DNA of 64,000 bases, from positions 186,001 to 250,000 of the forward strand of contig ML978170.1 of the NCBI GenBank assembly GCA_010015745.1, read 5' to 3'. A program made the translations under genes and the position numbers. The notes under the pieces were generated by a model, which was given only the letters and a program-made list of their open reading frames with translations, was not told where the DNA came from and did not search any database. Numbering within the stretch: the first letter of the stretch is position 1; each line of letters opens with the position of its first letter. Source of the DNA: Setomelanomma holmii. Lineage: Eukaryota > Ascomycota > Dothideomycetes > Pleosporales > Phaeosphaeriaceae. This document shows positions 33,245-45,326 of the stretch, piece after piece.

Positions 33245-35805
33245 AGTGGTAGACAATCGTGAAGACGCGAGATAGACAGGAACGAGTTTTGTTCGAAGCT
33301 CGATCAAGTCTTGATCTCTGTGTTTGAGATATGGATGCTGCTTTCAGTGGTCCAGTCGTATGTAGATACCACGGAGCGCAAAATCTGAGACAAGACGCGT
33401 AGCAATAGCAGAAGACTTTGGGAAAAGTCGAGAGACGACTTCCAGGTTGGCGGAACCGAACTGACGTGCGCTATTTTCCTCACTGGTACTTTTGACGGGT
33501 GGGAACCTATATAGCGCCGAAATGTTCGGTGCCAATTCGCGATGAGAAAGTCCTATTTCCGTCGAACATGCAGCCCACCGCGTGGCGAAACCTTTTTATG
33601 ACGGAAGTCATCGAGCTTTGGGCATAGTTCAGCCGCCTGCGAGCTCGTCAGTGACTGATCTGGTCGTGAGCTGGTAACGACCTAGCTTATGCGAGATAGC
33701 CTTGGCAGTAGCCTGGAAACGGGCCGCAAGACCTGGTCTGATGGTGCGGGTGGATATTTTGACAGTTGCTGTGAGCCTCGCAACCTACAAGCCGATGCAG
33801 GGATGCGACAGCTCCCGGCGGTGAAAACCTAGAGCCTCGAGGTTTAATGGGAACATGGCGGCCAGCCTCAAGCTGGATGCTGGAGGAATTTGCTTGAACG
33901 GTGATAATTCGCGAATGCTACATGACTAAAAGCTTAACCTCGCTTAGGCCATTTGCGCGTCGTCTTTATCAGAGTGGTGGAGCTCCGTTCGATGAACTAC
34001 GGCAGGCGTCCGGCTTCCGCGTGGCTTGCCGGTCAATGTGCCGGCTTTATCCCGCCGATGGGTCCTCAATCGCAAATGTAACCTGCGTACAGCAACGGAG
34101 TATGTCGATTGCAATAGATGTAAGCGGCCATAGGAGCTAGAACGTATGCCACTGCGAAGGTATGCAAAGATCCCACAACGTTCCTTATCTCTGTGTGTGC
34201 GCAAGCACTCAAACACCTCCGCCGAGCCAGCATGAATGAAGTTTTGCGAGGCCTGCGCACTGCTCTGCCATATGTTCGTCTCGACAGAGAGAGTCCAGTC
34301 CAATTGGATAATGTGAATTGACACAGCTCCATCAAGTTGGCTGCATATCTGAGAGAAAAGTGTGAAGACCACTACCGGTAGTACCTCGTCTTTTTTTTTT
34401 AAAAAAAGAACGACTCGTCGGCCCACAATCGATTCGACACAGCACGGGCTGAATACCCCGGCTGAACTCGCAAAGATGAAAGCGAATGCGCATGCAATAT
34501 GTGCCGAGCATATTAGGTTGACGAGCTGGCTCAGCGTCGATTGGGTGGGTGATGGCGACGTCCGCAGGTGCGGGGGCAGGGAAGGGGAGCTTAGCGAAAG
34601 CCAAGACCCAGTCACCAACCCTCGAGAACTACATACTCAATACTCCTCCTACCTAATCACGGCGTCTCTCAACGCCACTCCGTGTTTATCCACAGTGGCT
34701 GCCACCGATAGCGTCTTCTCGTCTTCCTGTCTCCCAGCTGGCTGATCTGTTAGCCGAATCGAGCTGCAATCTCTACAGCCGACAGCTTATTGCAGACCAG
34801 TGCAAAATCCGAGCTAACACATTGCGCGATTTATACCTCGCACTCGTCAGATCATGAATGGAGACTTGATTTTCCGCAACCAGTATGCTGGGTCGGGATC
34901 CCCAGGGAAATGATAGGGTTGTGCAATTGCGGCAAGATACCGCACACAATGGCATTGGCGTCGTAGAGTGTCAGAAGAGCGTTACACATGCATGAGTAGC
35001 TGCGCATTTTAGTCACGTTCGCCCTGATCTTCCAATCCCCGGTCTCGCTACCCAAACTACCACCGGAACATATACCACGGCTAATATCAACGACACCAAC
35101 TGTGTCGTGAGTTCGTGCAAGACCATTGGTCCCTTTAAGATATCCTTTATTATGCGTCGTTGCAGCCGCCAGGGTGAATTACGCAGCACGGCGATGCACC
35201 TGGATGTGTCCGGGAAGAAATGATGACCCTGCGAACAGATGGTGCGCTTCTCGTTCCATCCTTTCTCCGGTTTCGTCAAGGAGCTAGAACGTCTAAGTCG
35301 CACGGTGCGGATCTACAGCAGCAGAACGACTTTTTGTTATTCTCATCCTCATATGAATCGTTTTTATCACGCCCTGGAATTTCATCGCACGATGATCGAG
35401 GCTAGACCCCGCTTGAGTCTACAGGGCCAATGGATCATGGCAGGGACTGTCCAAATTAAGGGCATGCATGTCAAGCTTCTGCTAAACTCCATCCCAGATC
35501 TAACATGCTGGTTATTGGCTATTTATACGGCAGATCACCGCACTCCGCAAAGTGGTGTACGCCATCTCGCCATGGCCCCGGATCGTGGTCATATCGCATG
35601 GGTATACGTCTATTACTGCAAGCCATCGACCACAGGCGAAACCAACTGCTCAATGGGCATGTGTCCACTTAAAGGGACCAAATGTACGTCAAACATCTTC
35701 TGAATTGCTCGTTTTTGCAATCTCTACCAAAAGCATTTCAGCCAGCAACTCATTCCGCAACCAAGTCTCGATTCCGACGGCCGCCTGGTGATTGATCTCC
35801 AGGAG
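33245..35805. other. 2.6-kb gene-poor stretch
   Basis: No gene can be supported. A plus-strand frame at 35239-35703 begins with ATG and has 154 codons but no recognisable motif. A minus-strand frame at 33944-34618 has biased, unprotein-like composition. A T-run followed by an A-run (34390-34408) forms a small palindrome. The stretch includes the promoters of the tyrosinase and of the rhodopsin-like gene. Confidence 0.4.
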
Positions 35806-37132
35806 ATGATGGCCGAGATGGCTCAGAACTTCCGAAGGCAAACGCCGATGCCACCGCCACCGACACCAGAACAGATCGCTTTCAACAACTCTTCTCAAAT
35901 TTTAGCCATCACCGGAACTTGTCTTGCAATAGCATCATTGGTCGTCCTCTTCCGGTGTTATGTTCGCCTACATATGCTGAAGGTGTTCGGCATAGATGAT
36001 TGGATGATGTTGCTAGCTCTCGTATGTATCAGGAGCTCGCCTTGAAACGCTAATGCGATGGAGGGCTGATCCGTTGCAGATTTTCTGCGCAGCTACATTT
36101 GCCTGTTTCAAGATACGGGTGGACGATGGTCTCGGCCACCATATGATGGTTCTTTTCATTCTGTATCCGTCGAAGTTCGTCAATCTCACGAAGGTTCAGT
36201 ACGTGCAAGCTATCACCATGATGGTAAGCTTAGATTTACGAATTGAGTTGCGACAAAAGCTAACGTCTTACTTCATGGTTGGCCAGGTAGGAATATCAAC
36301 TGTCAAGGTATCAATTGCTCTGACTTTGCTAAGACTCGGAGCCCAACAGCGATACAAGTGGATCCTGCGGTCCGCTATACTGTTTTTGATCACAATGACG
36401 ATAGCCTGCGCAGCGACCCTGGTCTTCCAGTGCCTACCTATCAAAGCCGCTTGGGACGTGAGTATCCGCCCGCCACCGTTCGGCACTGGAACCGCGAAGT
36501 GCTACTCCACGGAAACATTTCGCAATCTAGGCTTGATGAACTCCTCCTTTAACATCGCAACGGACGTTCTCTTCGCCGCCTTGCCAATACCACTGATATG
36601 GGGTCTCCAGCTCAATTGGCGTACAAAGATATCCCTCATCGCTATCTTATCACTTGGCTGGTTTGCTTGCGCGGCTGCCGTTATCAAAGCTGTCAAGCAA
36701 TGGAACGTCTTGAACGAGCTTGACTGGACCGTGGACGATTCTTTCAATGTCTGGAACTTCATCGAGTTCACAGTCGGCATCGTGGCAGCATCTTTGCCTA
36801 CCCTTAAGCCGTTGTTCAAGGGACTGCTGGAAAGTGCAAGGACCTTCACAGCAGGTACGAGAGCGAGCGGGTACAAGACGCAGAGATCGAAGAGCTCACT
36901 GGGCTATACGAGAACGAACGACCCGTGGAGCAAGGATATCACCATGGAAAGCTTCTCGAACTCTTCACCAACGAGTAGCAAAGGGCCATACCATGTCAAA
37001 ATAAGCACGCAGCCGACAGGAATACTTGATCTTGAAAGTCGGAACAGCGATGAAGGCGCCCATCCATTGCAACCGCGTCATGCACTGGGTCCAACTGGGA
37101 TCGTGAGGACGCGAGAGATTAGCGTCGTTTGA
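35806..37132 (+). CDS. Rhodopsin-like (Pth11-related) seven-helix membrane protein
   Basis: Three exons (35806-36021, 36080-36223, 36287-37132) give 401 residues. ATG at 35806 is chosen; another Met codon follows immediately. Hydrophobic helices start near residues 35 (A-I-T-G-T-C-L-A-I-A-S), 70, 100, 130, 190, 225 and 260. The fungal signature R-x6-L-x4-F-G-I-D-D-W sits after helix 1, and N-x4-F-T-V-G-I-V-A-A-S-L-P-T-L-K-P-L precedes the cytosolic tail, which is Ser/Thr-rich. These are hallmarks of the fungal rhodopsin-domain family, some members of which (Pth11) are surface sensors. It lacks an N-terminal CFEM domain. Ligand and role unknown. Confidence 0.9.
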
Positions 37133-38659
37133 GGACGTTCGTCTCTCCCATACTACAAATCTTATAATAGCTCCCGACTCGTACCGATGGCTCGAGAAAC
37201 ACTCAGGGAGCGGAATGTCATGTCGAGCTAGTCTATACGTACACTGTACACAAATATCAGGTACCAGAGGGCCGGGTATCGAGCCTTCGAAGTGGCACCA
37301 GAGTTGTCGTCGATCTTCCTTACCACTCGCCGCCCAATGGTTGTTGTACTTGCGAAGTGAATAGGTCTACGTGATTGAAAGACCCGCGCGACTAGCGCGT
37401 CATTCTCGCGTCAAGGTCAATAGTCGCATCTCGAACATTTCATCAGCTTGCGACTCCTCAATAGCCCTAGCAAACGTCCTTCAAACAACTCATGCGTCAA
37501 CGTCTCTTGTAGAATCATTCACCGCTTTACCGGCGATCAGACCCTACTAGGATTACCTGCCTCGCCGGGCCGAGCATGGGTTCTCCGTCACCGACGAGAT
37601 CGAGACAGTTTCACGACGGACTGGTCGTGCGCATCGAGCACTCTCGTTCCGAGAACAAAGCGAGAATGGCAATGCGTATCTTGGTGAGGTCTTATCGATC
37701 GCATACTAGACCTTCTCAGGCTTTGCAAGACAGCTTCCGAAAGAGAAGCAAAGTGCGCGAGGTGGTGCGTGCTTGACACCGATCTTTGGCAGACATGTGA
37801 TACTCGAGGAGTGGAGGGGTCCTTTGGACCTGTCTATTGAGCATGCATGCTGCAAATGAGCGAATAGAAAAGTCCATCACAAGCAACGCACGTTCCGAAG
37901 GCAGGTTCGCCAACTCTGGTCAAATTCATCCACGGCAACCTCCGAGAGCTACCTGAATCTGTCCAGTGCCAGCTTGGTATAACTGAAAAGATGTCCTTCA
38001 GAGGATGGCACCATGCGTATGGCCTCGCTCGGAGGCGGATCTCGTATTGACCCTGTAGGGCCCTGCAGCGTGTTTAGGTAAGGCTGTGCACCCATGCAAA
38101 AAAGGCCAATACGCTCGGCTAATGTACCATTACACTTCAGGCAGGATTTCCAGAAACAGTGCAGTGCACTCCACCAAGATGCATGGCGTATCAGATCGCC
38201 CCATCGGCAGCATATATCCCGAATGAGTAAGCACAAAAACTTTTAGCTAATGCGGCCTGCACATGTCGGTCTAGACGTAAAGGGAACAAGTTCGACAACT
38301 CGCCTAGCCACGTCGAATTGAGATTGGTGGACATCCACGACGGCACTCCAGAGTACAGAAGGATTCTCAGGCGCAATTTGTCTATTGGTGTGACGTGAAG
38401 CCTACGAAACATGCCACCTTGCAATGACAGTCAGGCTCCAAATTGTGACCGATAACAGCATGGCAGGATTGCCGACCGAGCTTCAAGGCCTTCAACCTAT
38501 ATATCTACGCAATCTGGAAAGCGGTCTGAGATCGCCTCCATTGGTGTCGACGCATAATACTGCATCCTGACCTGGCAACGTGTCAGATGTGATAGTGATC
38601 TCATCTACCAATCCGACCACACAACAGTGTGCTTTAACAACGCGGAGCTATTTCTTACA
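37133..38659. other. 1.5-kb intergenic region
   Basis: Short open frames occur on the minus strand at 37949-38236 and 38191-38424 with somewhat protein-like sequence, but there is no ATG-led gene, motif or splice pattern I can defend. Otherwise it contains the promoter of the kelch gene. Confidence 0.35.
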
Positions 38660-40723
38660 ATGAGGACATTCTGCTGGCTCTCTTACGCTCTCGTCTGGTC
38701 CTTTCACACCGCTCGTGTCGCTGCGCAAGTTCCTTCGGAATGGAAACCGTTCGACGTCATCACATACTTCTGTGCACGATGGTACCATCAAGGTATTTCC
38801 AGCGACTAATCTAGTCATCATTGAACACTGATAGGTGTAGCCGTTGTCAAGAACGATGTCCTCTATTTGTATGGAGGCATAGAGACGTTCAACGTGCCAA
38901 ACCTTACGGTCAAGTCCGAGAATAACACATTAGGATATAGTAAGTGTGAAGCTCTACAGGGTCTAAGAGGTTGTGGTAGCCGGAAGTGGATGATTTGCTT
39001 GACTTGTTGTTATCGGGAGCAAAGTCTGACGAGTTCAGATCCATTTCTCCTGGAAAATGACCTCACACAGTCTTGGGACTGGAAGACGAACATTTCATGG
39101 ACAGCCCTTGCGATCAAAAGTAATCCCGCGACTGGAGACTACGTTCGCCATGCCATGACGAACGGTGCTATGTACCATGGCACGTATAATACGTCAGAAA
39201 TCTGGACTTATTCTGGTACCACCTTCCGAGGCAACCAGTCATTCCTCGATTCAGACAAAGTTTACGCGAATGCGTATCCACTATTCTCCTTCAACAATGA
39301 CACACAGGTGTGGAATCAGTACGACCTCCAACAGACCACAACACCGAGCTATGGTCTTTCAACCGAGGCCCCAGACCAAGGCCTGGCATTCTATCTCAGT
39401 GGCCAAGTCGATAATGGCACTGAACCATACACACGAACTGTTGGTGACAGTGCAACGCTGCTAAATGGGATGATGGTCATTGATCTTGTTCATCAAACTG
39501 CACGGAACATCTCGATCACTATGCAAGACCCACAGCCTCGAATTGGAGGCCATTTACAATACTTACCTGCTGTTGGAAGCAGTGGTGTGTTGATCGCACT
39601 CGGCGGTCGAGCCTACGACGGAATTCGTAGGCCTACATCTCAGGATAAGGGTCGCCTAATTACTTTCGACTCGGTCGACATCTTCGACATCGGTTCCTAT
39701 CGTAGCGAGCCAGATAGAAATGGGACTTGGTACCAACAGAAAACGTCTGGAGAAATACCACCACCACGCATCGATGCATGTACTGTGGTCGGGTCCGCGC
39801 CAGATAACTCGTCGCACAACATATACATGTTTGGTGGCTGGAATCCAACAAAGGAAAACACGTGGTATGATGAGGTCTACGTGCTTTCACTACCGTCATT
39901 CATCTGGGTGAAGATGTATTACGCCGAATCTCCACGTTACGGGCACACATGTCATGCGGTTGGCCGACAAATGATCACGACTGGGGGTCACAACATCCGC
40001 CGCAATGTTACCGACTACTGCGATTGGGAACTGCATGGGATCGCAGTCTTGGACATTCCCACTATGACATGGGGGAGCGTGTTCAATGCTACGCTTGGAC
40101 AGTATGAAGTCAGTACGAGCGTAGTTGACAAGATTGGTGGTACCCCACAAGGTGGCAGCACAAAACTGGTTCCGGAGGCTGGATGGAGCTCATCGAAACT
40201 AGGCGCACTTATGAACACAACCCGGATTTATACCAACCTCAACGGCACAATTGAGGTACGACATCCGCGGTCGTCATCGAAGATGAGCTCAAAAAGACGA
40301 ACCGCAATCATCGTTGGTGTAGCAGTGCCCATCATCGTGATTGTGCTCCTTGCCATGTGGCTCACCCTTCGCTGGCGCAAGCGTCGTGCCCCCAAAAGCC
40401 CCGTCGAGCTCCCGGCAGATCAGAGTAAGCACCTCGGTGCCACAGAACTCGGCGTGAAAGAGAAACACGAACTCGCGCCCGACGAGAAGCACGTGTACGA
40501 GATGAGTGGCGAAGGACCGCATGAAGCTGCGGACACCTTGGTTCGCGCTGAAGCTGATAGAGCTAACACTGTGCAGCTATACGCTGCAGAGCTACCAGCT
40601 ACGAATGTTAGTGCAGATGGAAGATGGGGCGTTCCGTTCATCAATACACAAGCTGCATCGAGGCGAGGAAGCGAGATGGTAGGAGGCCGGGTATCTGGTG
40701 GGATCCCGAGCAAGCCGAAGTGA
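38660..40723 (+). CDS. Kelch-repeat type I membrane protein
   Basis: Three exons (38660-38792, 38835-38939, 39039-40723) give 640 residues. A signal peptide (about 23 residues, ending R-V-A-A-Q) leads to a large extracellular part. It has kelch-type blades: V-L-Y-L-Y-G-G-I-E-T, V-L-I-A-L-G-G-R-A-Y, N-I-Y-M-F-G-G-W-N and M-I-T-T-G-G-H. Many N-x-(S/T) glycosylation sites are scattered through it. A single transmembrane helix (about residues 503-523, I-I-V-G-V-A-V-P-I-I-V-I-V) is followed by R-W-R-K-R-R and a cytosolic tail of about 110 residues rich in Glu, Lys and Ala. Similar proteins are common in fungi and most lack a known role; a cell-surface or wall-associated function is inference. Confidence 0.88.
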
Positions 40724-41108
40724 GAACCTTTTCTTTGAGCAGTCGTGCAGCCTTCACAAGCCAATGGTTGAGTCGACCTGCCAAGTCTTTGTGAACGCCC
40801 AAGCTGTGAATGCAGCCACTGTCTCATTCACGTTTAAGATAGCCATTGTGTTGCAAGGAGTCACCAAGCACGCTTCCGAACGAGTCTCACTTTCCCTCGC
40901 GTTCACCTGAGGTCTCGTGAGGGTTTGTAGCACCCCTTCCCAAAATCAGCCCTTAAGCATGAATATATCTAGATCCTTCACGCCTTCTACTGTATTCGCG
41001 ACTTACTCACACCACCCCGCTCATTCAAGTCCATTTAACCAACGAGCGCCTAATCAACCGCCCCCGCCTACCTGCGTACATCAGTCCCGATTAGCCAGAG
41101 CCTTGATC

Positions 41109-41657
41109 ATGGCATCTTCTCCAGTTACTCTAGCCGATCTTCTTAGCCACCGCTACGGGCCAGTGCAACAGATACTTCTTGGGTACCTCGGCATCGAGGA
41201 TGAAGCCCGTCTCAAATGCGTCACGAAAGAGCTTGCAGGTCTCAGCAAGAGATTTCGCTCCGGGAATAGTCTGCTGGGTCGTTTCTTTGCCGATCCTCGA
41301 GCATTCCGCTCCCTCCAAGCACAATAGAATGCGTTGGTCACTGGCAATGTGATCTTGGACTCCTTTGCGTGAACAGACATACTACTCAAGAACAATCCGA
41401 CACTGGTCCTCATCGTGCCGGACGAGTGTCTTAATGCTGCCGTTACATTCCTTCGGAACGAAGGCTACGAAGACTTGCCTCAGACCAGCAAGAGCGTGGT
41501 AGAAAACTACGGCAACTACCAACATCCCGACTATGGTCCAGCTTCAAGATACAGCCATCGTAGTCGCTCCGTCGGTCGCAACGATCCTGTGAAAGGCTTG
41601 CTAGTCCCGGCAGGCGATGACTCGGCCGAATTTGGCTTTCTCGATCAGATGGTGTGA
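41109..41657 (+). pseudogene. Decayed F-box-like hypothetical gene
   Basis: From ATG 41109 a single frame reads for 72 codons (L-L-S-H-R-Y-G-P-V-Q-Q-I-L-L-G-Y-L, then L-K-C-V-T-K-E-L) and meets TAG at 41325-41327. It continues as N-A-L-V-T-G-N-V-I-L-D-S-F-A to a TGA, then L-V-L-I-V-P-D-E-C-L-N-A-A-V-T-F-L to the final TGA at 41655-41657. All parts share the same frame, so only two nonsense changes separate them from one 182-codon gene. The N-terminal 50 residues resemble the short leucine-rich head of fungal F-box-like proteins; that assignment is tentative. Confidence 0.6.
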
Positions 41658-41898
41658 CGGTTCATGAGAGGAGCGCATCACGTGTGCCACATGCTGGTGG
41701 TCTGATGCTGCTTCCTCATCTTATCAAGCACCTCTTACCTGAACTGGGTTATAAATACATCATGTAACCGACGCTGCTGATGGCCTGGTAAGAGGTCATC
41801 ACAAACAGAGCACAGAACAATACAGAGCACATGATACTCAGATTTACTGCCCTGCGCGGTTTCACACTTGACTTACTGCTTCGCGCGGTTACCTTTGA

Positions 41899-42779
41899 TT
41901 GACTGCATTCACTGCAACAAATTTCGATGGCCCGGTTGGACGATCACTTTTCGCGGCTACACAGAGCAACGTTTTATTGCAGATGTTATGGTACAGCGAC
42001 CAACGGAGTGAAGCTGCTGTGATGTCTTTCCCCGATGTTCGCATTGGTGTCGAAAACCCGATCAAGATGCTTCACTACATTCTGCTAAGAGTTCTGAAGT
42101 TCGAGAAGTTGGTAAAGGCAGAAAACAATCCGCAAGCTGGGGAGGGATACCGCTGGGATCATCGTCGCTCGCGTCACCTCGAATCGCTCGGGATATCCGA
42201 GCGCAACTAGATGCATGGACCGACGGTCTTCCCTGGGACTGGAGAATGATGTCCGAAAGATTGATTGCTACAGAACACTGGCCTGCTTCCGACGTTGTCG
42301 GAAGTATCTCAATATCCCATATCAGTAGTCTGTTTGCACAATGGCTGTGCACCAGGCTGCAAATTGTGAAACACTGTTTCATGATTGCGCACTGGGGAAC
42401 CACCTTTCAGTCGCCTAGACATGTTACAGACTGCGACCATTTGAAGAATGAAGCACGGTCAATTGCCGAGAGCTTATGTCAACTCCTTAAGCATCTAAGT
42501 AGTAGACATAGGCCGCTGTCCGCGCATGACGGCCTGTTCGGTATCAATACTGGTATTATTAATAGCGGTCATGGCAGCAAAGATAGTGTTCGCATCATTT
42601 CGGTCAATTCACTGGGCTGGGCGTTGTCTGTGCTCGATGATCGGGTGGCAGGCGCCGAGGGTCTCGAGATTGCTTCTAGCACGATGGAATATTTCCGCAA
42701 TGAGTATACAAAGATCTCAGCATTTCTGAATAGCATCTCGTCTCATAGTAGCACAGCCAATACCACATCACATATTTGA
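41899..42779 (+). pseudogene. Decayed hypothetical gene
   Basis: A frame from 41899 (first codon not ATG) runs about 100 codons to 42210. Coding-like sequence then continues in a different frame: A-R-D-I-R-A-Q-L-D-A-W-T-D-G-L-P-W-D-W-R leads into the open frame at 42246-42779. The shift lies near 42130-42180. The C-terminal part (S-S-L-F-A-Q-W-L-C-T-R-L-Q-I-V-K-H) looks like the helical C-terminus of fungal regulators, but I cannot name a family. If translated at all, the ATG at 42246 would give 177 residues. Confidence 0.4.
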
Positions 42780-43023
42780 TCTGTTCGCTCCTTCGATGAG
42801 ACTCTGCGGGGTATCAGTGAGGACGACGGTGTATGTCTTCGCTTGTAGCTGTCTATCGAATGCTTGTTACTGGCTCGAACGCATCGGAAGGATGCGAGGT
42901 GCATAATCACCCTCCAAGGCTGAGTATGCCCCACTTTCCAGCGATGCATCGCTGCCTAACACCAGAACTTCTCTTTTCCATGTGAATCACGAGCGTCATC
43001 ATCTGGAGATTTTTGCAATCAAG

Positions 43024-43949
43024 ATGTCCGGCTTGGAAGTTGTTGCGCTCGTCGCTGGCATTATCAGCGCTTTTTCTGGAACGGCCTCGTATTTACAAGG
43101 GCGCAAGAAACGCAAGGCGGAGAAGGCAAAAGCGAAGAGAAGAGCCATGCAAAGCTTGCAGCTTGCGGTGACCTCAGCACCACCTCAGATCCAAGGCGAA
43201 TATGACCGTGATTTCAGAAGGATCGGAAGCAGGTTCGCTTCAGGCGATTGTGAGTTTTAGACATTGCGCGCATTTCAGGTCCAAATGCTGAATGAAGTCT
43301 CTCCAGTCATTGCTAGAATCAGCTCACCGAAATCTTGATCAGCATGCAGCAAAACGTAATCCAGACACTCCAGACACTCCTTCTCTCCAACTCGTCCAGC
43401 GCAACGATCGACTACACAAGTCTTCTTGGCATCTCGGATCGTTCAAGACTCAGCTCGATCTCAGCATTAGCACAACAATACCAGCGTTTTAGCACTGCTG
43501 CACCCACAGCGCACTGAATGATCAGTCCCTTAACGTATACTGCGCAGCCCCAGTGGTGCCCAGGGGCTGTTCGCCTGCAGAACGACGACAGTCAGCAAAT
43601 CACCTCTCGGCATTGGATTTGTGAGGAGTGCAACAAGAACATGACAACCAGTATCCATGACGTAGACAACCCACCTTCTTGGGCAAAGACTTGTATCGGC
43701 ATGCATTATGCATTTGATTTCAAACAGCACGTTATAGTGAATGGAAGGGTGGTGACTCAGTGCACGATATGTTGGGATAAGCTTGGCGTGGTATCCAACA
43801 TTATGATTGGGAGGGAATGGGTGGAGCACGTCAATCAGCACCTTTCAACAGGAGGCTTTCAATTGTGTAAGGACAGAAATGGTGACCAACAGAGAAAGTC
43901 GAAGTGTGTGGATCCTTTGTGTGGGAAATTACATGCTGGCGTTCAGTAG
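43024..43949 (+). pseudogene. Decayed hypothetical gene with short hydrophobic N-terminus
   Basis: ATG 43024 starts M-S-G-L-E-V-V-A-L-V-A-G-I-I-S-A-F-S-G, a hydrophobic head followed by a Lys/Arg-rich segment and P-P-Q-I-Q-G-E-Y-D-R-D-F. After an unclear junction (43250-43320) the sequence is coding-like in another frame (V-I-Q-T-L-Q-T-L-L-L and I-S-A-L-A-Q-Q-Y-Q-R-F). That frame hits a TGA at 43515-43517 and then continues 143 codons, with C-x2-C and H-x-N-Q-H spacing. No canonical intron joins the first two parts in phase, so I infer a frameshift plus a nonsense change. Heads of this type are widespread in uncharacterised fungal proteins. Confidence 0.5.
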
Positions 43950-44389
43950 ACTCGCTGGACGGATGGCTCTCGTTGGGTAGTGTATCTTGTACGCTTGCTC
44001 TGTGGAGCAAGGCTCTTACGCGAACCTCTGCTAGAGAAAAAGCGTGAATCTGATCGGCAGCTCAAGATGCACTCTGTACCATACGACAATGGTTGTTGAA
44101 ACAAGTGGTGGATTCGTCAACTTTTGATTCGCACGTTAAGGTGAAGGTGATAAAGACGGTGACCAAGCTATTGTCGTGTGGGCAACTAACAGCAAGTCTC
44201 TCACCTTGCTCCTACTCAGATCCTTTGGTGATGTAGCATTTTACGAGCACTTGCCGTCCTATCCTTCTACACCACAGGCTGTCAAGACTGTCACGCAACC
44301 TCTCACCACCATAACGTCGGATAGGGCTCCATCTTCATTGCCGAGATCTGCGTGTAAGACTCGATAGAATAACACCAACAACCGCAAGG

Positions 44390-44746
44390 CACGACAAAAG
44401 GTGGCGCCCCGCGCCTCATCCTATAAGCATCAGACTCGGATGCTCCTTGCCCGCAATCGCAAATGAGCCTTCCTTCCTCACCACATTCCCGCGAGAAGTG
44501 CGCAATGCGGTATACGAATGGCTGTTCGCGCACGACGAACCGATAATTCATACCTGCCCGGGAAGCAGAGATCGCGAGCCTGAGTTTTGCTACCGATACG
44601 AGAACGACATGGAGATCTGCCAATACACGGAAGAGGAAGCAGTGCTCTTGAGGAGGCCATCACACGATCTCGGACCAAGCATTTCGATGCTTCGCACATG
44701 TCGCCACATCTATCATGAGGCGATTCGGCCGCTTCGAACCGCTTGA
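44390..44746 (+). pseudogene. Truncated F-box-like (2EXR-type) gene fragment
   Basis: A frame with K-V-A-P-R-A-S-S-Y-K-H-Q-T-R (44398-44440) breaks at a TGA. The homologous continuation is one frame over: F-L-T-T-F-P-R-E-V-R-N-A-V-Y-E-W-L-F (about 44470-44530), then a Cys/His pair C-R-H-I-Y-H-E-A. It ends at 44746 after fewer than 100 codons. The F-P-x-E-V-R-N-x-I-Y pattern is typical of the 2EXR/F-box-like head of large fungal families; the C-terminal two thirds are missing. Nothing else is seen up to 45326. Confidence 0.5.
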
Positions 44747-45326
44747 TAGAAAACGTGTGGCTTAATAGAAACCTGGGTTCGGGCTGTGTCAACTTCCCGC
44801 TCACATGAGGTCTCTACGTGACTTGGACTGGTCCAAAGGGGGTTTGCGCGGCTGGACCCCGTCGACACTGGGCTCCAACTGAACTGCAGTTGCTGTATCT
44901 TTCGTAATCCTGGATGGCACGTCAAACCCTGACGATGTCTTGTGAGAGAAATATGACGGAAAGTGTAGTATGGTCTTCATGTTATGGCGTGGGCTTGCGG
45001 ACGTGGAAAGGCCTTCGACGGCTTGGATCAATCCGAAAATGCCTAGTCGTCGCGGGATATGAATTATCTTACCACGTGCATAACCTACATGTCGACCGTG
45101 ATTTCACTAACTCGACCAGTCTAATGGTTTCATGGTTCTTCAGTGACTTGCACTTCACTTGGTTTCATTCACTTCACGCTTGAGTGAGCTTGGAGTGAGG
45201 TGAACGCGGGAGAGGCCGCGGTCAAGTGCCGTGACCTTCCCGGCCGTGTATATCATCTGCCAAACCATTCCGTGACTGAGATTACACCAACTCATCCTGC
45301 CACAACAGCTCAGCATTTCGCATATC

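Noticed and set aside
34390..34408. T-run/A-run as a transcription terminator
   Set aside because: No gene ends nearby on either strand; more likely a simple low-complexity palindrome.
33944..34618. 224-codon minus-strand frame as a gene
   Set aside because: No ATG near the start, composition unlike protein, no splice signals or motifs.
35239..35703. 154-codon plus-strand frame as a gene
   Set aside because: It has an ATG, but the translation shows no domain, bias or homology that I recognise. Kept only as a note in the gene-poor stretch.
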